Source: Rhodanobacter ginsengisoli
Lineage (GTDB): Bacteria > Pseudomonadota > Gammaproteobacteria > Xanthomonadales > Rhodanobacteraceae
Assembly (NCBI RefSeq): GCF_042657065.1
Contig: NZ_JBHSNF010000002.1
Span: 186,001 to 250,000, forward strand
DNA length: 64,000 bases
Direction: 5' to 3'
Part shown: piece by piece, positions 42,419 through 51,253 of the stretch
Numbering within the stretch: position 1 is the stretch's first letter
How the letters are laid out: each line of letters begins with the position of its first letter
Notes under the pieces: generated by a model
What the model was told of the DNA's origin: nothing
The model's database searches: none
The model's input: the letters and a program-made list of their open reading frames with translations, nothing else
Program-made: the position numbers and the translations under genes

Positions 42419-43467
42419 AAATGCTCTTTTATGCAATCGCCGCAGCGATGATCGCGGTGGCGCTGGCAGCCTTGTTGCTGCCGCTGGTCCGTCAGGGGCG
42501 TCGCAGCGGCCGCTCGCGTGGTGTATTCGTGCTGACCCTGGCGATCGCTCTCGTGCTGCCGCTGGCAACGGGCTGGCTGTATCTGAAGATAGGCACACCG
42601 GTGGCGATCAACGGGGTCGCGCCCCAGGCCGGCATGCCGCTGACCATGCAACAGGCGGTTGCCCAGCTGCGCGCACATCTCGTGGAAAAGCCCGATGACC
42701 TGCAGGCCTGGACCCTGCTGGCGCAGACCAGCGCGATGCTGCATAACACCGCCGATGCCCGCGATGCGTACGACCACATCCTGAAGCTCGATCCCAACAA
42801 TGCCGACGCCATGGTCGGCTGGGCCGAGGCCGATGCGATGCTGCAAGGCGACCATGTCATCGGGGATCGCGCCGTGGCGCTGCTCAAGCATGCCGTGCAG
42901 TTGCAACCCGACAGCCAGCGCGGCCTGTGGCTGCTGGGCACCAGCGAGTTCCAGCAGGGCAACTACGCCGGAGCGGCTGCCACCTGGCGCCTGCTGGCTC
43001 CACAGCTCGAACCCGGCTCGGAGGTGGCCAAGGCGGTCGCCGAGCAGATCAGCCAGGCCGATGCCCGTGCCGGCGGCGCGCCAGCGGAGGCGGCTTCCGG
43101 CGCCGTCGCGGCGACGGCGACGGAAGCCGCCCTGCAGGTGCAGGTGTCACTGGCATCCGACCTGAAAGCGAAACTCGCGCCCGGGGATACGTTGTTCATC
43201 TACGCCCGTCCGGTGAGCGGTCCGCCGATGCCCCTGGCGGTGGCCAGACTCCAGGCCAGCCAGCTGCCGGCCGAGGTGACCCTGACCGATGCGATGGCGA
43301 TGACGCCGACACGCACGCTGTCGTCGGTGGCGCAGGTCTTCGTGGGTGCCCGCATCAGCCACAGCGGCCAGCCGATTGCCCAGCCGGGCGACCTGGAAGG
43401 CAATGCCGGCATCGTCGACGTGACCCGAAAGACACCAGTCGAGATCCTGATCGACAAGGTGCACTGA
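42415..43467 (+). CDS. ccmI: Cytochrome c maturation protein CcmI (CycH, TPR)
   Basis: A 350-residue protein with two N-terminal helices (MLFYAIAAAMIAVALAALLL and VFVLTLAIALVLPLATGWLY), TPR-like repeats (AWTLLAQTSAMLHNTADARD, then LWLLGTSEFQQGNYAGAAAT) and a C-terminal beta domain. CcmI binds the apocytochrome C-terminus. It starts with GTG at 42415 overlapping ccmH; ATG at 42421 is the alternative. Its TGA shares a base with the metX ATG (TGATG). Confidence 0.93.
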   Translation: MKMLFYAIAAAMIAVALAALLLPLVRQGRRSGRSRGVFVLTLAIALVLPLATGWLYLKIGTPVAINGVAPQAGMPLTMQQAVAQLRAHLVEKPDDLQAWTLLAQTSAMLHNTADARDAYDHILKLDPNNADAMVGWAEADAMLQGDHVIGDRAVALLKHAVQLQPDSQRGLWLLGTSEFQQGNYAGAAATWRLLAPQLEPGSEVAKAVAEQISQADARAGGAPAEAASGAVAATATEAALQVQVSLASDLKAKLAPGDTLFIYARPVSGPPMPLAVARLQASQLPAEVTLTDAMAMTPTRTLSSVAQVFVGARISHSGQPIAQPGDLEGNAGIVDVTRKTPVEILIDKVH

Positions 43468-44594
43468 TGGAGCACGACGCGCGGCGCTACTTCAGCCTGC
43501 CCTCGCCGTTCGCGATGAAGCGCGGCGGCGAGCTGCATGGCGCGCATGTGGCCTACGAGACCTGGGGCCGCCTGAACGACGCCCGCGACAATGCCGTGCT
43601 GGTGCTGACCGGGCTGTCGCCCAGCGCGCACATGGCCTCCTGCGAAGCCGATCCCAGCCCCGGCTGGTGGGAGGCGATGGTCGGCCCCGGCAGGGCGATC
43701 GACACCTCACGCTGGTTCGTGATCTGCGTGAACTCGCTGGGCAGCGACAAGGGCTCCACCTGCCCGGCCTCGGTCGACCCGGCCACCGGCGAACCCTACC
43801 GATTGAGCTTTCCCCAGCTCGCGCTCGAAGATGTGGCCAATGCGGCGCATGCAGCCGTCGGCAGCCTCGGCATCCAGCAACTGGCCTGCCTGATCGGCTG
43901 CTCGATGGGCGGCATGAGCGCACTGGCGTACATGGTGCTGCACCCGCACAGCGTGCGGGCACACATCAGCGTCGATACCGCCCCTCAGGCGCAGCCGTTC
44001 GCGATCGCGATCCGCTCGCTGCAACGCGAGGCGATCCGGCTCGATCCCCAGTGGAACGATGGCAACTACGACATCCATGCGACGACGGGTGGAACCTACC
44101 CGGACATGGGCATGAGCATCGCGCGCAAGCTGGGCGTGATCACCTACCGTTCGGCGATGGAATGGAACGGCCGCTTCGCGCGCATCCGGCTCGATCCGGA
44201 GCAGCGCGAAGACGAGCCGTTCGGACGCGAGTTCCAGGTCGAGTCCTATCTCGAAGGCCATGCCCAGCGCTTCGTGCGCAATTTCGACCCGAACAGCTAC
44301 CTGTACCTGTCGCGCGCCAGCGACTGGTTCGACATCGCCGAGTACGGCAACGGCAGCGTGCTGGAAGGACTCAAGCGGATCCACATCGAGCAGGCGATGG
44401 TGATCGGCGTCAGCACCGATATCCTGTTCCCGCTGCAGCAACAGGAACAGATCGCCGAAGGCCTGGAAGCCGCCGGTGCGCGCGTCGAATTCGTGGCCCT
44501 TGACTCGCCCCAGGGCCACGACGCGTTCCTGGTCGACATCGAGCACTACAGCCCGGCCATCGGCGGCTTCCTGAGCCGGCTGGCCATGACCTGA
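43467..44594 (+). CDS. metX: MetX-family O-acyltransferase (serine O-succinyltransferase or homoserine O-acyltransferase)
   Basis: A 375-residue alpha/beta hydrolase-fold enzyme. Nucleophile Ser is in IGCSMGGMSA, Asp in GVSTDILFP and His in SPQGHDAF, a full triad. The substrate region reads VICVNSLGSDKGSTCPASVD where classical MetX has a GSTGP form. Xanthomonadal MetX relatives have been reported as L-serine O-succinyltransferases for cysteine synthesis, so that activity is at least as likely as homoserine acetylation. Start codon overlaps the ccmI stop, hence translational coupling; a cysteine dioxygenase-like gene follows. Confidence 0.85.
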   Translation: MEHDARRYFSLPSPFAMKRGGELHGAHVAYETWGRLNDARDNAVLVLTGLSPSAHMASCEADPSPGWWEAMVGPGRAIDTSRWFVICVNSLGSDKGSTCPASVDPATGEPYRLSFPQLALEDVANAAHAAVGSLGIQQLACLIGCSMGGMSALAYMVLHPHSVRAHISVDTAPQAQPFAIAIRSLQREAIRLDPQWNDGNYDIHATTGGTYPDMGMSIARKLGVITYRSAMEWNGRFARIRLDPEQREDEPFGREFQVESYLEGHAQRFVRNFDPNSYLYLSRASDWFDIAEYGNGSVLEGLKRIHIEQAMVIGVSTDILFPLQQQEQIAEGLEAAGARVEFVALDSPQGHDAFLVDIEHYSPAIGGFLSRLAMT

Positions 44595-44642
44595 TCGCGA
44601 CGCTGTTAAGATGATCCGCTTCGCGCACCACCCGAGAACATC

Positions 44643-45224
44643 ATGCTTACCCTGGATTTCCCCGGCAGCCGTACGCTGATCGACGCCATCGACGCGGCCG
44701 TGGCCAAGCCCGACATGCACGAGCTCACCGACAGCCTGCGCAACAGCCTGTGTCGGCTGATCCGCGACAAGGCGGTGACCCTGCCCGATTGCGTGTTCGA
44801 AGCCAACGCCGAGCACTACGCCCGCCGCGAGCTGTATCGCAGCGAGGAACACGGCTATTGCGTGGTGGCGATGACCTGGGGTCCGGGCCAGGGCACACCG
44901 ATCCACGATCACGACGGCATGTGGTGCGTCGAGGGCGTCTGGAACGGCGCACTGGAAATCGTGCAGTACGAGCTGGTGGAACACGACGCCCAGCGCTACT
45001 GCTTCCAGGCGGTGGGCTCGATCCAGGCAGGCGCCGGCTCGGCCGGCAGCCTGATCCCGCCGCACGAATACCACAGCATCCGCAACCCCAGCGACGACGC
45101 CATCACCGTCAGCCTGCACATCTACTCCGGCCCGATGATGCGCTGCTCGGTGTTCCAGCCGCTGCCGGAGGATCGCTGGTACGGGCGCGACGTGCGCCAG
45201 CTGGGACTCGACCGCGTGCACTGA
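44643..45224 (+). CDS. Cysteine dioxygenase-family cupin
   Basis: A 193-residue cupin. Iron-ligand motif GQGTPIHDHDGMWCVEGVWN supplies HxH, and PHEYHSIRNP the third His. It would oxidise a thiol such as cysteine or 3-mercaptopropionate to its sulfinate with O2. Substrate-deciding residues are not clear to me. It lies 48 bp after metX on the same strand, giving a small sulfur amino acid pair. Confidence 0.85.
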   Translation: MLTLDFPGSRTLIDAIDAAVAKPDMHELTDSLRNSLCRLIRDKAVTLPDCVFEANAEHYARRELYRSEEHGYCVVAMTWGPGQGTPIHDHDGMWCVEGVWNGALEIVQYELVEHDAQRYCFQAVGSIQAGAGSAGSLIPPHEYHSIRNPSDDAITVSLHIYSGPMMRCSVFQPLPEDRWYGRDVRQLGLDRVH

Positions 45225-45236
45225 ACCCGGCATAAT
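45208..45236 (+). promoter_or_regulatory. Promoter of tRNA-Leu
   Basis: -35 TCGACC at 45208-45213, a 17-bp spacer, and -10 CATAAT at 45231-45236, giving a predicted start about 7 bases before the tRNA. It overlaps the end of the dioxygenase gene. Confidence 0.5.
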
Positions 45237-45249
45237 GCATCGCTCACAT

Positions 45250-45335
45250 GCCGGTGTGGCGGAATGGTAGACGCGGCGGACTCAAAATCCGCTGGCAGCG
45301 ATGTCGTGTAGGTTCGAGTCCTATCACCGGTACCA
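45250..45335 (+). tRNA. tRNA-Leu (anticodon CAA)
   Basis: An 86-nt class II tRNA with long variable arm. Acceptor strands GCCGGTG / CACCGGT with encoded CCA. The anticodon arm is GCGGA-CTCAAAA-TCCGC, so the anticodon is CAA (reads UUG). The T arm contains GGTTCGAGTCC. All arms can be folded by eye. Confidence 0.96.
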
Positions 45336-45380
45336 AGTGAGGTTTTCAGGCAGTATCAGCTAGACCCATGAAACACCCAA

Positions 45381-45405
45381 AGCCCGCATGACTGCGGGCT
45401 TTTTC
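45381..45405 (+). terminator. Intrinsic terminator after tRNA-Leu
   Basis: Stem AGCCCGCA / TGCGGGCT with loop TGAC, followed by TTTTT. It lies 46 bp after the tRNA. Confidence 0.88.
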
Positions 45406-45481
45406 ATGCCTGGAGCATGGCCGGCAGATCCCCGCCGGGCTCATCCGGCAAGCATGCGGAGATGGCACGGCGCAAGCCGGC

Positions 45482-45904
45482 TCAATTGTTCTTGGCGCCC
45501 TGATCGACCCATGCCGCGATCAGGTCCACGTCCCGCGAAGGCAGCTGGCGCGCATCAACCCCCGGCAGAACGATATTGTCGTGCCGGGTCAGGTCGATCG
45601 TGTAATTCTTCGGCATGTTGATCGTCCTGTCGGCCTGGTGCCTCACCAGCCTGACCAGCGTGCTGCCCACGCTGCTTCCGGGTTTGACGACGGGGCCATA
45701 CCTGGTGCCCTTCATGACATCTTCGTACGTCGCCACGCTGAAACCGCTCTGTTCGAAACCCGCCCCTCCCGGGCTGTGGCAAACAGAACAGTTGTCCTGG
45801 AATATCGGATTTATGTCGCGACTGTAGCTGACCGCGCGCTGGCCGCAGCCGGCAAGCAGCAACACGGCCAGTGGCATCGCGTAGACGGACTTTCTGGAAG
45901 ACAT
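45482..45904 (-). CDS. Monoheme c-type cytochrome lipoprotein
   Basis: A 140-residue protein with lipobox LLLAGC, so it is likely membrane-anchored. One haem site NCSVCHSPGGAGFEQSG, in a short cytochrome domain of the type found at the N- or C-terminus of PSCyt proteins (DINPIFQDNCSVCH). Later Met residues (INMPKNYT) may be the axial ligand. The start is the ATG at 45904; the longer frame upstream is Arg/Pro-rich without a signal. It is the last gene of the minus-strand cytochrome run, 267 bp after the membrane cytochrome gene. Confidence 0.85.
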   Translation of the reverse strand: MSSRKSVYAMPLAVLLLAGCGQRAVSYSRDINPIFQDNCSVCHSPGGAGFEQSGFSVATYEDVMKGTRYGPVVKPGSSVGSTLVRLVRHQADRTINMPKNYTIDLTRHDNIVLPGVDARQLPSRDVDLIAAWVDQGAKNN

Positions 45905-46171
45905 GGTTGCCTCCTGACGTGTCGCCAAGGAAATCGGGAACGCCCGAGCCACGAACAGCGCGGGAATCCATATCCGGAAAGCAGCCATCCGTGGCACGCC
46001 GGGCGCCCCCATTGCGGGGAACGACCGGCTTCCTGGTAACCCTCGCCGGATCGAGCCACTCCGGCCCACCATCCGCCCGCTGCCAGGCGGGGCACGTGGT
46101 GAAAATCTGCTCACCGCCTCATGGCTCGCCTGCGCATCCATCCATCCGAACCCGCAAGTTCGTTCGTCGAG

Positions 46172-47281
46172 TCAGGCCTTCTTTTCTGCGGCGGGGAGGA
46201 AAATGATCTGGTAGAGCGAAACGAATATCTGGATGCCCCAGGCACTTCCCAGAATCAAGCCGGAAACCACCACGGTGTAGGCAAACACCGGATCCCACTT
46301 GGTCAGATACCACGTGGCAATATCGATCACCATCGCGAAGAAAGGCGCGACGATGACGACATTCTTGAACCAGGCCGGCAGCATCGAAAAACAGAAGACG
46401 AACCCCAAGACAAAAGTCACCAGGCCAATGCCGAACAGGTGGATATGGGACAGTTTCACCAGGGTCTCGATCGACATGCCATGGTCGACCGTCGCCACCG
46501 GGATGATGCCTTCGTAGGTCGTGTAATCCTTCAGATTCTTGCCGGATTTCGGGCTGTGGCAGCTCGCGCAATCCTTCATGATGATCGGATAGATCGTCTC
46601 GTCATATTCGTCTTCGGTCGAACCGGATTTCAGCCAGGCCACCACCCGATCCATTTCATCGGGGCTGATCTTGTCCCGCATCTGGCCACGCAGCATCAGC
46701 TCCAGTCGGGTACCGCTTCGATTGCCGTAATACGTGATGGCGATATCCTGCACGGAAATCCCGGGCTTGCCGTTGAGGCCGGCGTGGGTCAGATACAGAT
46801 AACCCAGCGCCATGCAGTAGCCCAGGCCGAGAACGCAGATCACCAGGCCATACAGCGTGCGCTCGCTGCTCGAGCAGTCGCGGAAGGTTCGCCCTTTCAC
46901 CACTGGTCGATCCCGCGGAATGCGCCCGAACATCCGCCGTATCCAGAAGATGGAGACGACAATGCCAGCCGCACCGAGGATGAAGTGCATGAGGGATACG
47001 TCCTTTGCCGCCGAGCTCAGGGCGTCGGGGGCGAGGATGATCCACACCGTGAGCAGGAAGAATCCCCACGCCGGCCAGAAGGCACGGCGCCAGATCAGGG
47101 CGACGACGGCAACCGTCACCATGAGCACGCCGGTGATGATGTAGGTCCAGAAGATGCCGCGATTCAATGTGGCCAGGGGCCCGCTGATGTACCAGGGCGC
47201 GAATATCGTCAGGGCACCGATGACCAGGGCGGAGATTCTGGCCGCCAGTCTTTGTTGCCCCGGCACTTCGTTATTGCTCAT
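46172..47281 (-). CDS. Polytopic inner-membrane protein with one periplasmic c-haem site
   Basis: A 369-residue protein, start MSNNEVPGQQRL. About five helices (20-150, e.g. IIWTYI-like block FWTYIITGVLMVTVAVVALI) precede a soluble segment of about 110 residues that contains one haem motif KDCASCHSPKSGKNL. About three more helices follow (HLFGIGLVTFVLGFVFCFSM, VVIVAPFFAMVIDIATWYL and VVVSGLILGSAWGIQIFVSL). Histidines near helix ends (SLMHF, LSHIHLFG) could bind b haem. I do not know a characterised homologue. Topology and place behind mtrAB-like genes suggest exchange of electrons between the quinone pool and the periplasmic cytochromes (inference). Confidence 0.75.
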   Translation of the reverse strand: MSNNEVPGQQRLAARISALVIGALTIFAPWYISGPLATLNRGIFWTYIITGVLMVTVAVVALIWRRAFWPAWGFFLLTVWIILAPDALSSAAKDVSLMHFILGAAGIVVSIFWIRRMFGRIPRDRPVVKGRTFRDCSSSERTLYGLVICVLGLGYCMALGYLYLTHAGLNGKPGISVQDIAITYYGNRSGTRLELMLRGQMRDKISPDEMDRVVAWLKSGSTEDEYDETIYPIIMKDCASCHSPKSGKNLKDYTTYEGIIPVATVDHGMSIETLVKLSHIHLFGIGLVTFVLGFVFCFSMLPAWFKNVVIVAPFFAMVIDIATWYLTKWDPVFAYTVVVSGLILGSAWGIQIFVSLYQIIFLPAAEKKA

Positions 47282-47331
47282 TGCCAGCTTCCTCGAATGC
47301 TTCTGCAAATAAATCGCCCTTCGCATCCCTG

Positions 47332-47358
47332 CCCGGCAGGACCACGAACTCTGCCGGG
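47332..47358 (-). other. Hairpin between the barrel and membrane-cytochrome genes
   Basis: An 8-bp perfect stem (CCCGGCAG / CTGCCGGG) with an 11-base loop and no T-run. It lies in a 172-bp gap inside the presumed operon and could protect or limit the upstream mRNA. Confidence 0.5.
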
Positions 47359-47453
47359 TGAATCATCGATTCCCCGACAGCGTCCCACCGGCATGGGAGC
47401 GGGCTGGAATCAGGCGTTACCCAGGAAGCGCCGGACGGCGACCGTGATACGCG

Positions 47454-49793
47454 CTACAGGAAGCTGTAGCGATAGGCCACGAATACGACATTCTCGGTGT
47501 AACTCGGGCTCAGCTGATTGGTCGGCATCGTCGTGGTGCCGGTATAGCCGAGCTGGTAGTAGTTGTAGTAATAATCGTTGGAATCGAGCTTCTCGTAGAT
47601 GTAGCCGAAGGTGATCGCGCTCTTCCTGTCGAGCTCGTAATTGGCGATGAGTTTCACCCGGGTCAGCGCGCTGCGGATATCCGGTGTGGACCCGCAGCTG
47701 TATCCGGCATTGCCGGGGGTGGTGCACGATGCAGCGACATAATTGAGTGCGGTGGAATAGCGCGTCTTGTCCAGCGAATAGGCGACATCCGCAACCAGCT
47801 GCAGCTTCCCGGCCATCAGTCCGCTCCGCTTCGCCGTGATGCCGTAGATGTTGCCCTTGTCCGTCAGGTCGTTTGTCCATGTATTCGGGAGCGGAGCCAC
47901 TGCATTGCGTCCATTGGCGCTTAGCAATGCCCGCGTACGCCGTTGCGAGCTGGCGTATATCGAGGCAATGGCCTTCTCGGAGAATACGTATGAGGCATCC
48001 AGGTTGAAGCTTGTCGAGTGGCCACGCTGCACGCCCAGCGGGGAATCGTTGTAGTCGTCGTAGGTGCCGCGACCGTCCGCACTGAAGCTCAGCTTTTCCG
48101 TGGCCTGCCAGTTGATGCCTGCCTTGAACAGATTCTCCGTGCGCGAGGCATCGAAGTAGGCGCGGTATCCATAGTTCTCGAAGCCTTCCTCGTTGCCCTG
48201 CATGGGGTTGTAGAAGGAGCTGTTTACCGTGGCGTTGCGGTCGCTATAGGCATACCCCGCATTGAGACTCACCTCGTCACTGGCTGTCAGGCGGTAGTTG
48301 AGGACGAATTTGTTCTCCTCGTTTTTCGGAACCTGCACGCAGGAGGCCGTCGTGTAGTACCCGAGATTGGTCGGCGACAGCTCGCCCTGGGCCTGGTTGG
48401 CCAGAGCGTTGTTGCACCAGCGCCTGGTCCTTTCGTACTCATAGCCCGCGTGGAGGTGCTGCCTGCTGCTGATCCGGTAATCCGCCGCGAGCGTCCCCTG
48501 GGTCTTGCTGTAGCTCAACGGGATGTTGACCGACGTCTGCGGGTCGCCACCCAGGTTGAGGAACTCGTAGGTATAGGACGGCGTCTGGTTGTCGCGCTTG
48601 TTGTAGTTCACCCCGGCCGACAGGGTGAGGTCCCTGGTTGCCCTGCTGGTGAGTTTCGCATCGGCATGGGTGATGATCACCTTGCCGTCGAGGGAATTGA
48701 CAGGCAGCCCGCCCGGTTGCATCTGATCCTGATTGACGTAACCGACGTTCTGGGTGTTGCGGCCATAGGAATAGCCGGCGACCAGCTTCGTCCTCGGGGT
48801 CAGGTTGTAGCCTCCACTGAAGTTCGCCTGGTTGAAATTGTTTCCCGGCGGCGTACTGAGCGCGTCAATCGCATAGGCCCCGCCCGGCGTGCCGTTCGCC
48901 ACATTGGTGCCGGTATAGGGATTGGGGAAGCTGACCATGTCGTAGCTGTCGCGAAAACGCGAACCGAAGTAGCCGGCCGTGAAGAACGCCTTCGTCCCCA
49001 CCCAGTTCATCGCCAGATTGATGTTGTCCGTGGTGTAATCCGTCGGATTCATGATCATCTGGATTGCTTCACCGCCCAGCGAATATCCGGCGAGCGAGAA
49101 GCCGGCCGAGGCACTGTTCTTGTCGGTACCGGAAGAGATCAGCTTGGCACCCGACTGTTCGATGTGGTTCCAGCTGAACTGCGCATCCCACTGCTCGTTG
49201 AAGTTGTAGCCGAAGGTGAACCCCGAGTTGTCCCGGTTGCTGTGCACCTTCACCCGGTGGAAGTACGCCTGCTGATCCGGGGTGAGCACCTGCGTCCCGT
49301 ACGGGCCAGCCACTGCGGGTCGAGCGGTGCTCACCACGCCGAATCCCTGCGGCATCGTGAACGAATTTCCCCCCATGGACCCCTGCAGCGGGGTCTCATA
49401 GTCGTCCGTGATGTTGTGGCGCAACTGATCGAAGCTGACACCCAGCATCCATTTCCCCTGGTTCCTGACGCTGGCATCGAGCGACCGGGAAGTGGTCCCC
49501 AGATCGGTGGCCGTGATCGCCCAGAGGTTCGTGCCCGATCCCTGGCCGTAGGCATCGCCGCCGCGCAGACTCAGGTTGCCGAGTACATAGATGCCGGACC
49601 TGTCCAGTCCGTTGTACTGGCCAAACTGGGCCGAAGCGGTGTCGGTGTAGCCGAGGCCAACCTCGACGAAGTTGGTGGGTTTGGTCAGGATGGTCACGTC
49701 ATCCTCGGCCTGGGCGAAGGCGACCAGCGGCAGCGCCGCGAATATCGCCAGCACCAGTGACTTGACGGACAGCACTCCATTCACGGATTTCAT
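47454..49793 (-). CDS. MtrB/PioB-type outer-membrane beta-barrel for extracellular electron transfer
   Basis: A 779-residue protein with a signal peptide (LVLAIFAALPLVAFAQA). From residue 30 on it is built of alternating aromatic/polar strands (e.g. LTLSAGVNYNKRDN, KLQLVADVAYSLDKTRYS) ending VFVAYRYSFL, a barrel C-terminus. Length, strand pattern and the decaheme cytochrome gene just upstream (16 bp) identify the MtrB/PioB family, whose barrel sheathes an MtrA-type cytochrome across the outer membrane. Cysteines in the barrel are few and there is no CxxCH. Orthology to a named member (MtrB, MtoB, PioB, DmsF) is undecided. Confidence 0.85.
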   Translation of the reverse strand: MKSVNGVLSVKSLVLAIFAALPLVAFAQAEDDVTILTKPTNFVEVGLGYTDTASAQFGQYNGLDRSGIYVLGNLSLRGGDAYGQGSGTNLWAITATDLGTTSRSLDASVRNQGKWMLGVSFDQLRHNITDDYETPLQGSMGGNSFTMPQGFGVVSTARPAVAGPYGTQVLTPDQQAYFHRVKVHSNRDNSGFTFGYNFNEQWDAQFSWNHIEQSGAKLISSGTDKNSASAGFSLAGYSLGGEAIQMIMNPTDYTTDNINLAMNWVGTKAFFTAGYFGSRFRDSYDMVSFPNPYTGTNVANGTPGGAYAIDALSTPPGNNFNQANFSGGYNLTPRTKLVAGYSYGRNTQNVGYVNQDQMQPGGLPVNSLDGKVIITHADAKLTSRATRDLTLSAGVNYNKRDNQTPSYTYEFLNLGGDPQTSVNIPLSYSKTQGTLAADYRISSRQHLHAGYEYERTRRWCNNALANQAQGELSPTNLGYYTTASCVQVPKNEENKFVLNYRLTASDEVSLNAGYAYSDRNATVNSSFYNPMQGNEEGFENYGYRAYFDASRTENLFKAGINWQATEKLSFSADGRGTYDDYNDSPLGVQRGHSTSFNLDASYVFSEKAIASIYASSQRRTRALLSANGRNAVAPLPNTWTNDLTDKGNIYGITAKRSGLMAGKLQLVADVAYSLDKTRYSTALNYVAASCTTPGNAGYSCGSTPDIRSALTRVKLIANYELDRKSAITFGYIYEKLDSNDYYYNYYQLGYTGTTTMPTNQLSPSYTENVVFVAYRYSFL

Positions 49794-49809
49794 ATCACGT
49801 CCCTAGTAG

Positions 49810-50841
49810 TTAACGATGCAGGAAGGCGCCAGCCGGACTGTTCGAGCCATGAACCATCACGTGGCAGTTGAGGCATGACCGTCCGGCTGCGCTTGAGCTG
49901 GGGTTGGGCGCACGACCGCCGCTGGTCGCGAAACCCGCCATGGTCGATTGCAGGCCGGCAACGCCTGCGCCATAGGGCGCCTGACTGTTGTGCGGGCCGT
50001 CGTGGCACTCGTCGCACAGGAACGGCGGACGGGATTTCAGCAGCGGCGGAATGTTCGAGCCATGCGGCGTATGGCAGTTCGTGCAGTCCTCGACCACCGG
50101 CTGGTGCTCCCACAGGAAGGGGCCGCGTTTCTCCGCGTGGCACGTAGTGCAGGTCTCGGTCACCGTGGCCTTCTTCAGCAGATGCGGCCCGGTCGAACCG
50201 TGCGGATTGTGGCAATCGGAGCACGCGACCTTGCCTTCGCCGATCGGGTGGTGCGAGATCTTGTGGATGTCGGCGCGACGCTCCTTGTGGCAGGTCGTGC
50301 AGACCTCCGGCTGGGTCAGCTTGTTGCGCACCGGATCGACGGCGCTGTGCACCTTGTGGCAGTCGTTGCAGGCGACGCCGTTGACCTGATGTTCGCTGCC
50401 GTCCCAATGCGTGCGCTGTGTTCCCTTGTGGCAGGTCAGACACTGGCCGGCGCGCTCGTCCGCTCCGGATTGCGGATAGTCATGCTTGTTGAACATCACA
50501 TCCGGCGGCGGGATCCCCTTTCCCGTCTTGTTTCCGGCCAGATGCTTCTCGCTGGTGCCATGGCACGACTGGCACGTCGGTGTCCGCGCATCACCCTTGA
50601 CGCCATGAGGTGTCTGGTAGATCGACAGAATCGGCTTCGCTTCATTCTCGTCATGACACCGGGTGCATTTGGCGTCATCAGCCAGTGCCAGCCTGGCTGT
50701 TTCAGCGGTCGACTGATGCATGGCCGCCTGGTTCGAACCCAGGTCGGGCAGCTGGATGGGAGGATTGGCCGCCAGGGCTGGAACAACCCAGCTGGCCAGG
50801 ATCAGGGCCGCCCCCAGGATGAATTTCTTTGTGAGATGCAT
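49810..50841 (-). CDS. Decaheme c-type cytochrome, DmsE/MtrA/PioA family
   Basis: A 343-residue periplasmic cytochrome: signal peptide ending VVPALA, then exactly ten CxxCH motifs, from CTRCH near residue 59 through CQSCH, CLTCH, CNDCH, CTTCH, CSDCH, CTTCH, CTNCH and CDECH to CLNCH near residue 327. Regular spacing with distal histidines fits a linear ten-haem wire. The family inserts into an MtrB-like barrel, here the next gene (16 bp). No outer-surface partner cytochrome follows. The protein lacks the long N-terminal extension seen in PioA. Confidence 0.94.
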   Translation of the reverse strand: MHLTKKFILGAALILASWVVPALAANPPIQLPDLGSNQAAMHQSTAETARLALADDAKCTRCHDENEAKPILSIYQTPHGVKGDARTPTCQSCHGTSEKHLAGNKTGKGIPPPDVMFNKHDYPQSGADERAGQCLTCHKGTQRTHWDGSEHQVNGVACNDCHKVHSAVDPVRNKLTQPEVCTTCHKERRADIHKISHHPIGEGKVACSDCHNPHGSTGPHLLKKATVTETCTTCHAEKRGPFLWEHQPVVEDCTNCHTPHGSNIPPLLKSRPPFLCDECHDGPHNSQAPYGAGVAGLQSTMAGFATSGGRAPNPSSSAAGRSCLNCHVMVHGSNSPAGAFLHR

Positions 50842-50896
50842 TTATCAGGTCCCTTCCTGCTTTATCGATGGGGTAACCAAGCTCAGCTGGAGACGC

Positions 50897-51253
50897 CTAC
50901 AACGAAAGGATCCAGTCGACCAGATTCTTGATTTGCGCCGTGTCGTTTGCCGGATCCGTCTTGATGATCTCGTGGTGCACCTGGCTGCCATCGGCGAGCT
51001 TGACCATCTCGCCCGAGGTCAGGTGATGGATCAGCTTTGCCTCGGCGTCCGGATTGCCCTTGTACTTGTCCGCAACTTTTTTCCAGCCGGGGCCGTCCTT
51101 GTCGCGCGAGATGGCGTGACACTTGAAACAGTTGTTGGCCCTCGCCAGCGTCTTGGCCGCATCCATGTCGGCGGCGCGGGAGGCGGGAAGAAACGCGACG
51201 ATGGCGATGCCTGTGACGATGATTGCCAGCGCGGAGCGAGAGATATTCATCAT
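50897..51253 (-). CDS. Class I monoheme cytochrome c, periplasmic
   Basis: A 118-residue small cytochrome: signal peptide ending LPASRAAD, haem motif NNCFKCHAISRDKDGPGWKK near residue 42, and a C-terminal SGEMVKL/LVDWILSL pattern like cytochrome c551/c552, with Met as probable sixth ligand. It is the first gene of the minus-strand cytochrome run, 55 bp before the decaheme gene, with ribosome site AAGGTGAG before ATGATG. A role as soluble shuttle between the outer-membrane conduit and the inner membrane, as proposed for MtoD, is inference. Confidence 0.92.
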   Translation of the reverse strand: MMNISRSALAIIVTGIAIVAFLPASRAADMDAAKTLARANNCFKCHAISRDKDGPGWKKVADKYKGNPDAEAKLIHHLTSGEMVKLADGSQVHHEIIKTDPANDTAQIKNLVDWILSL

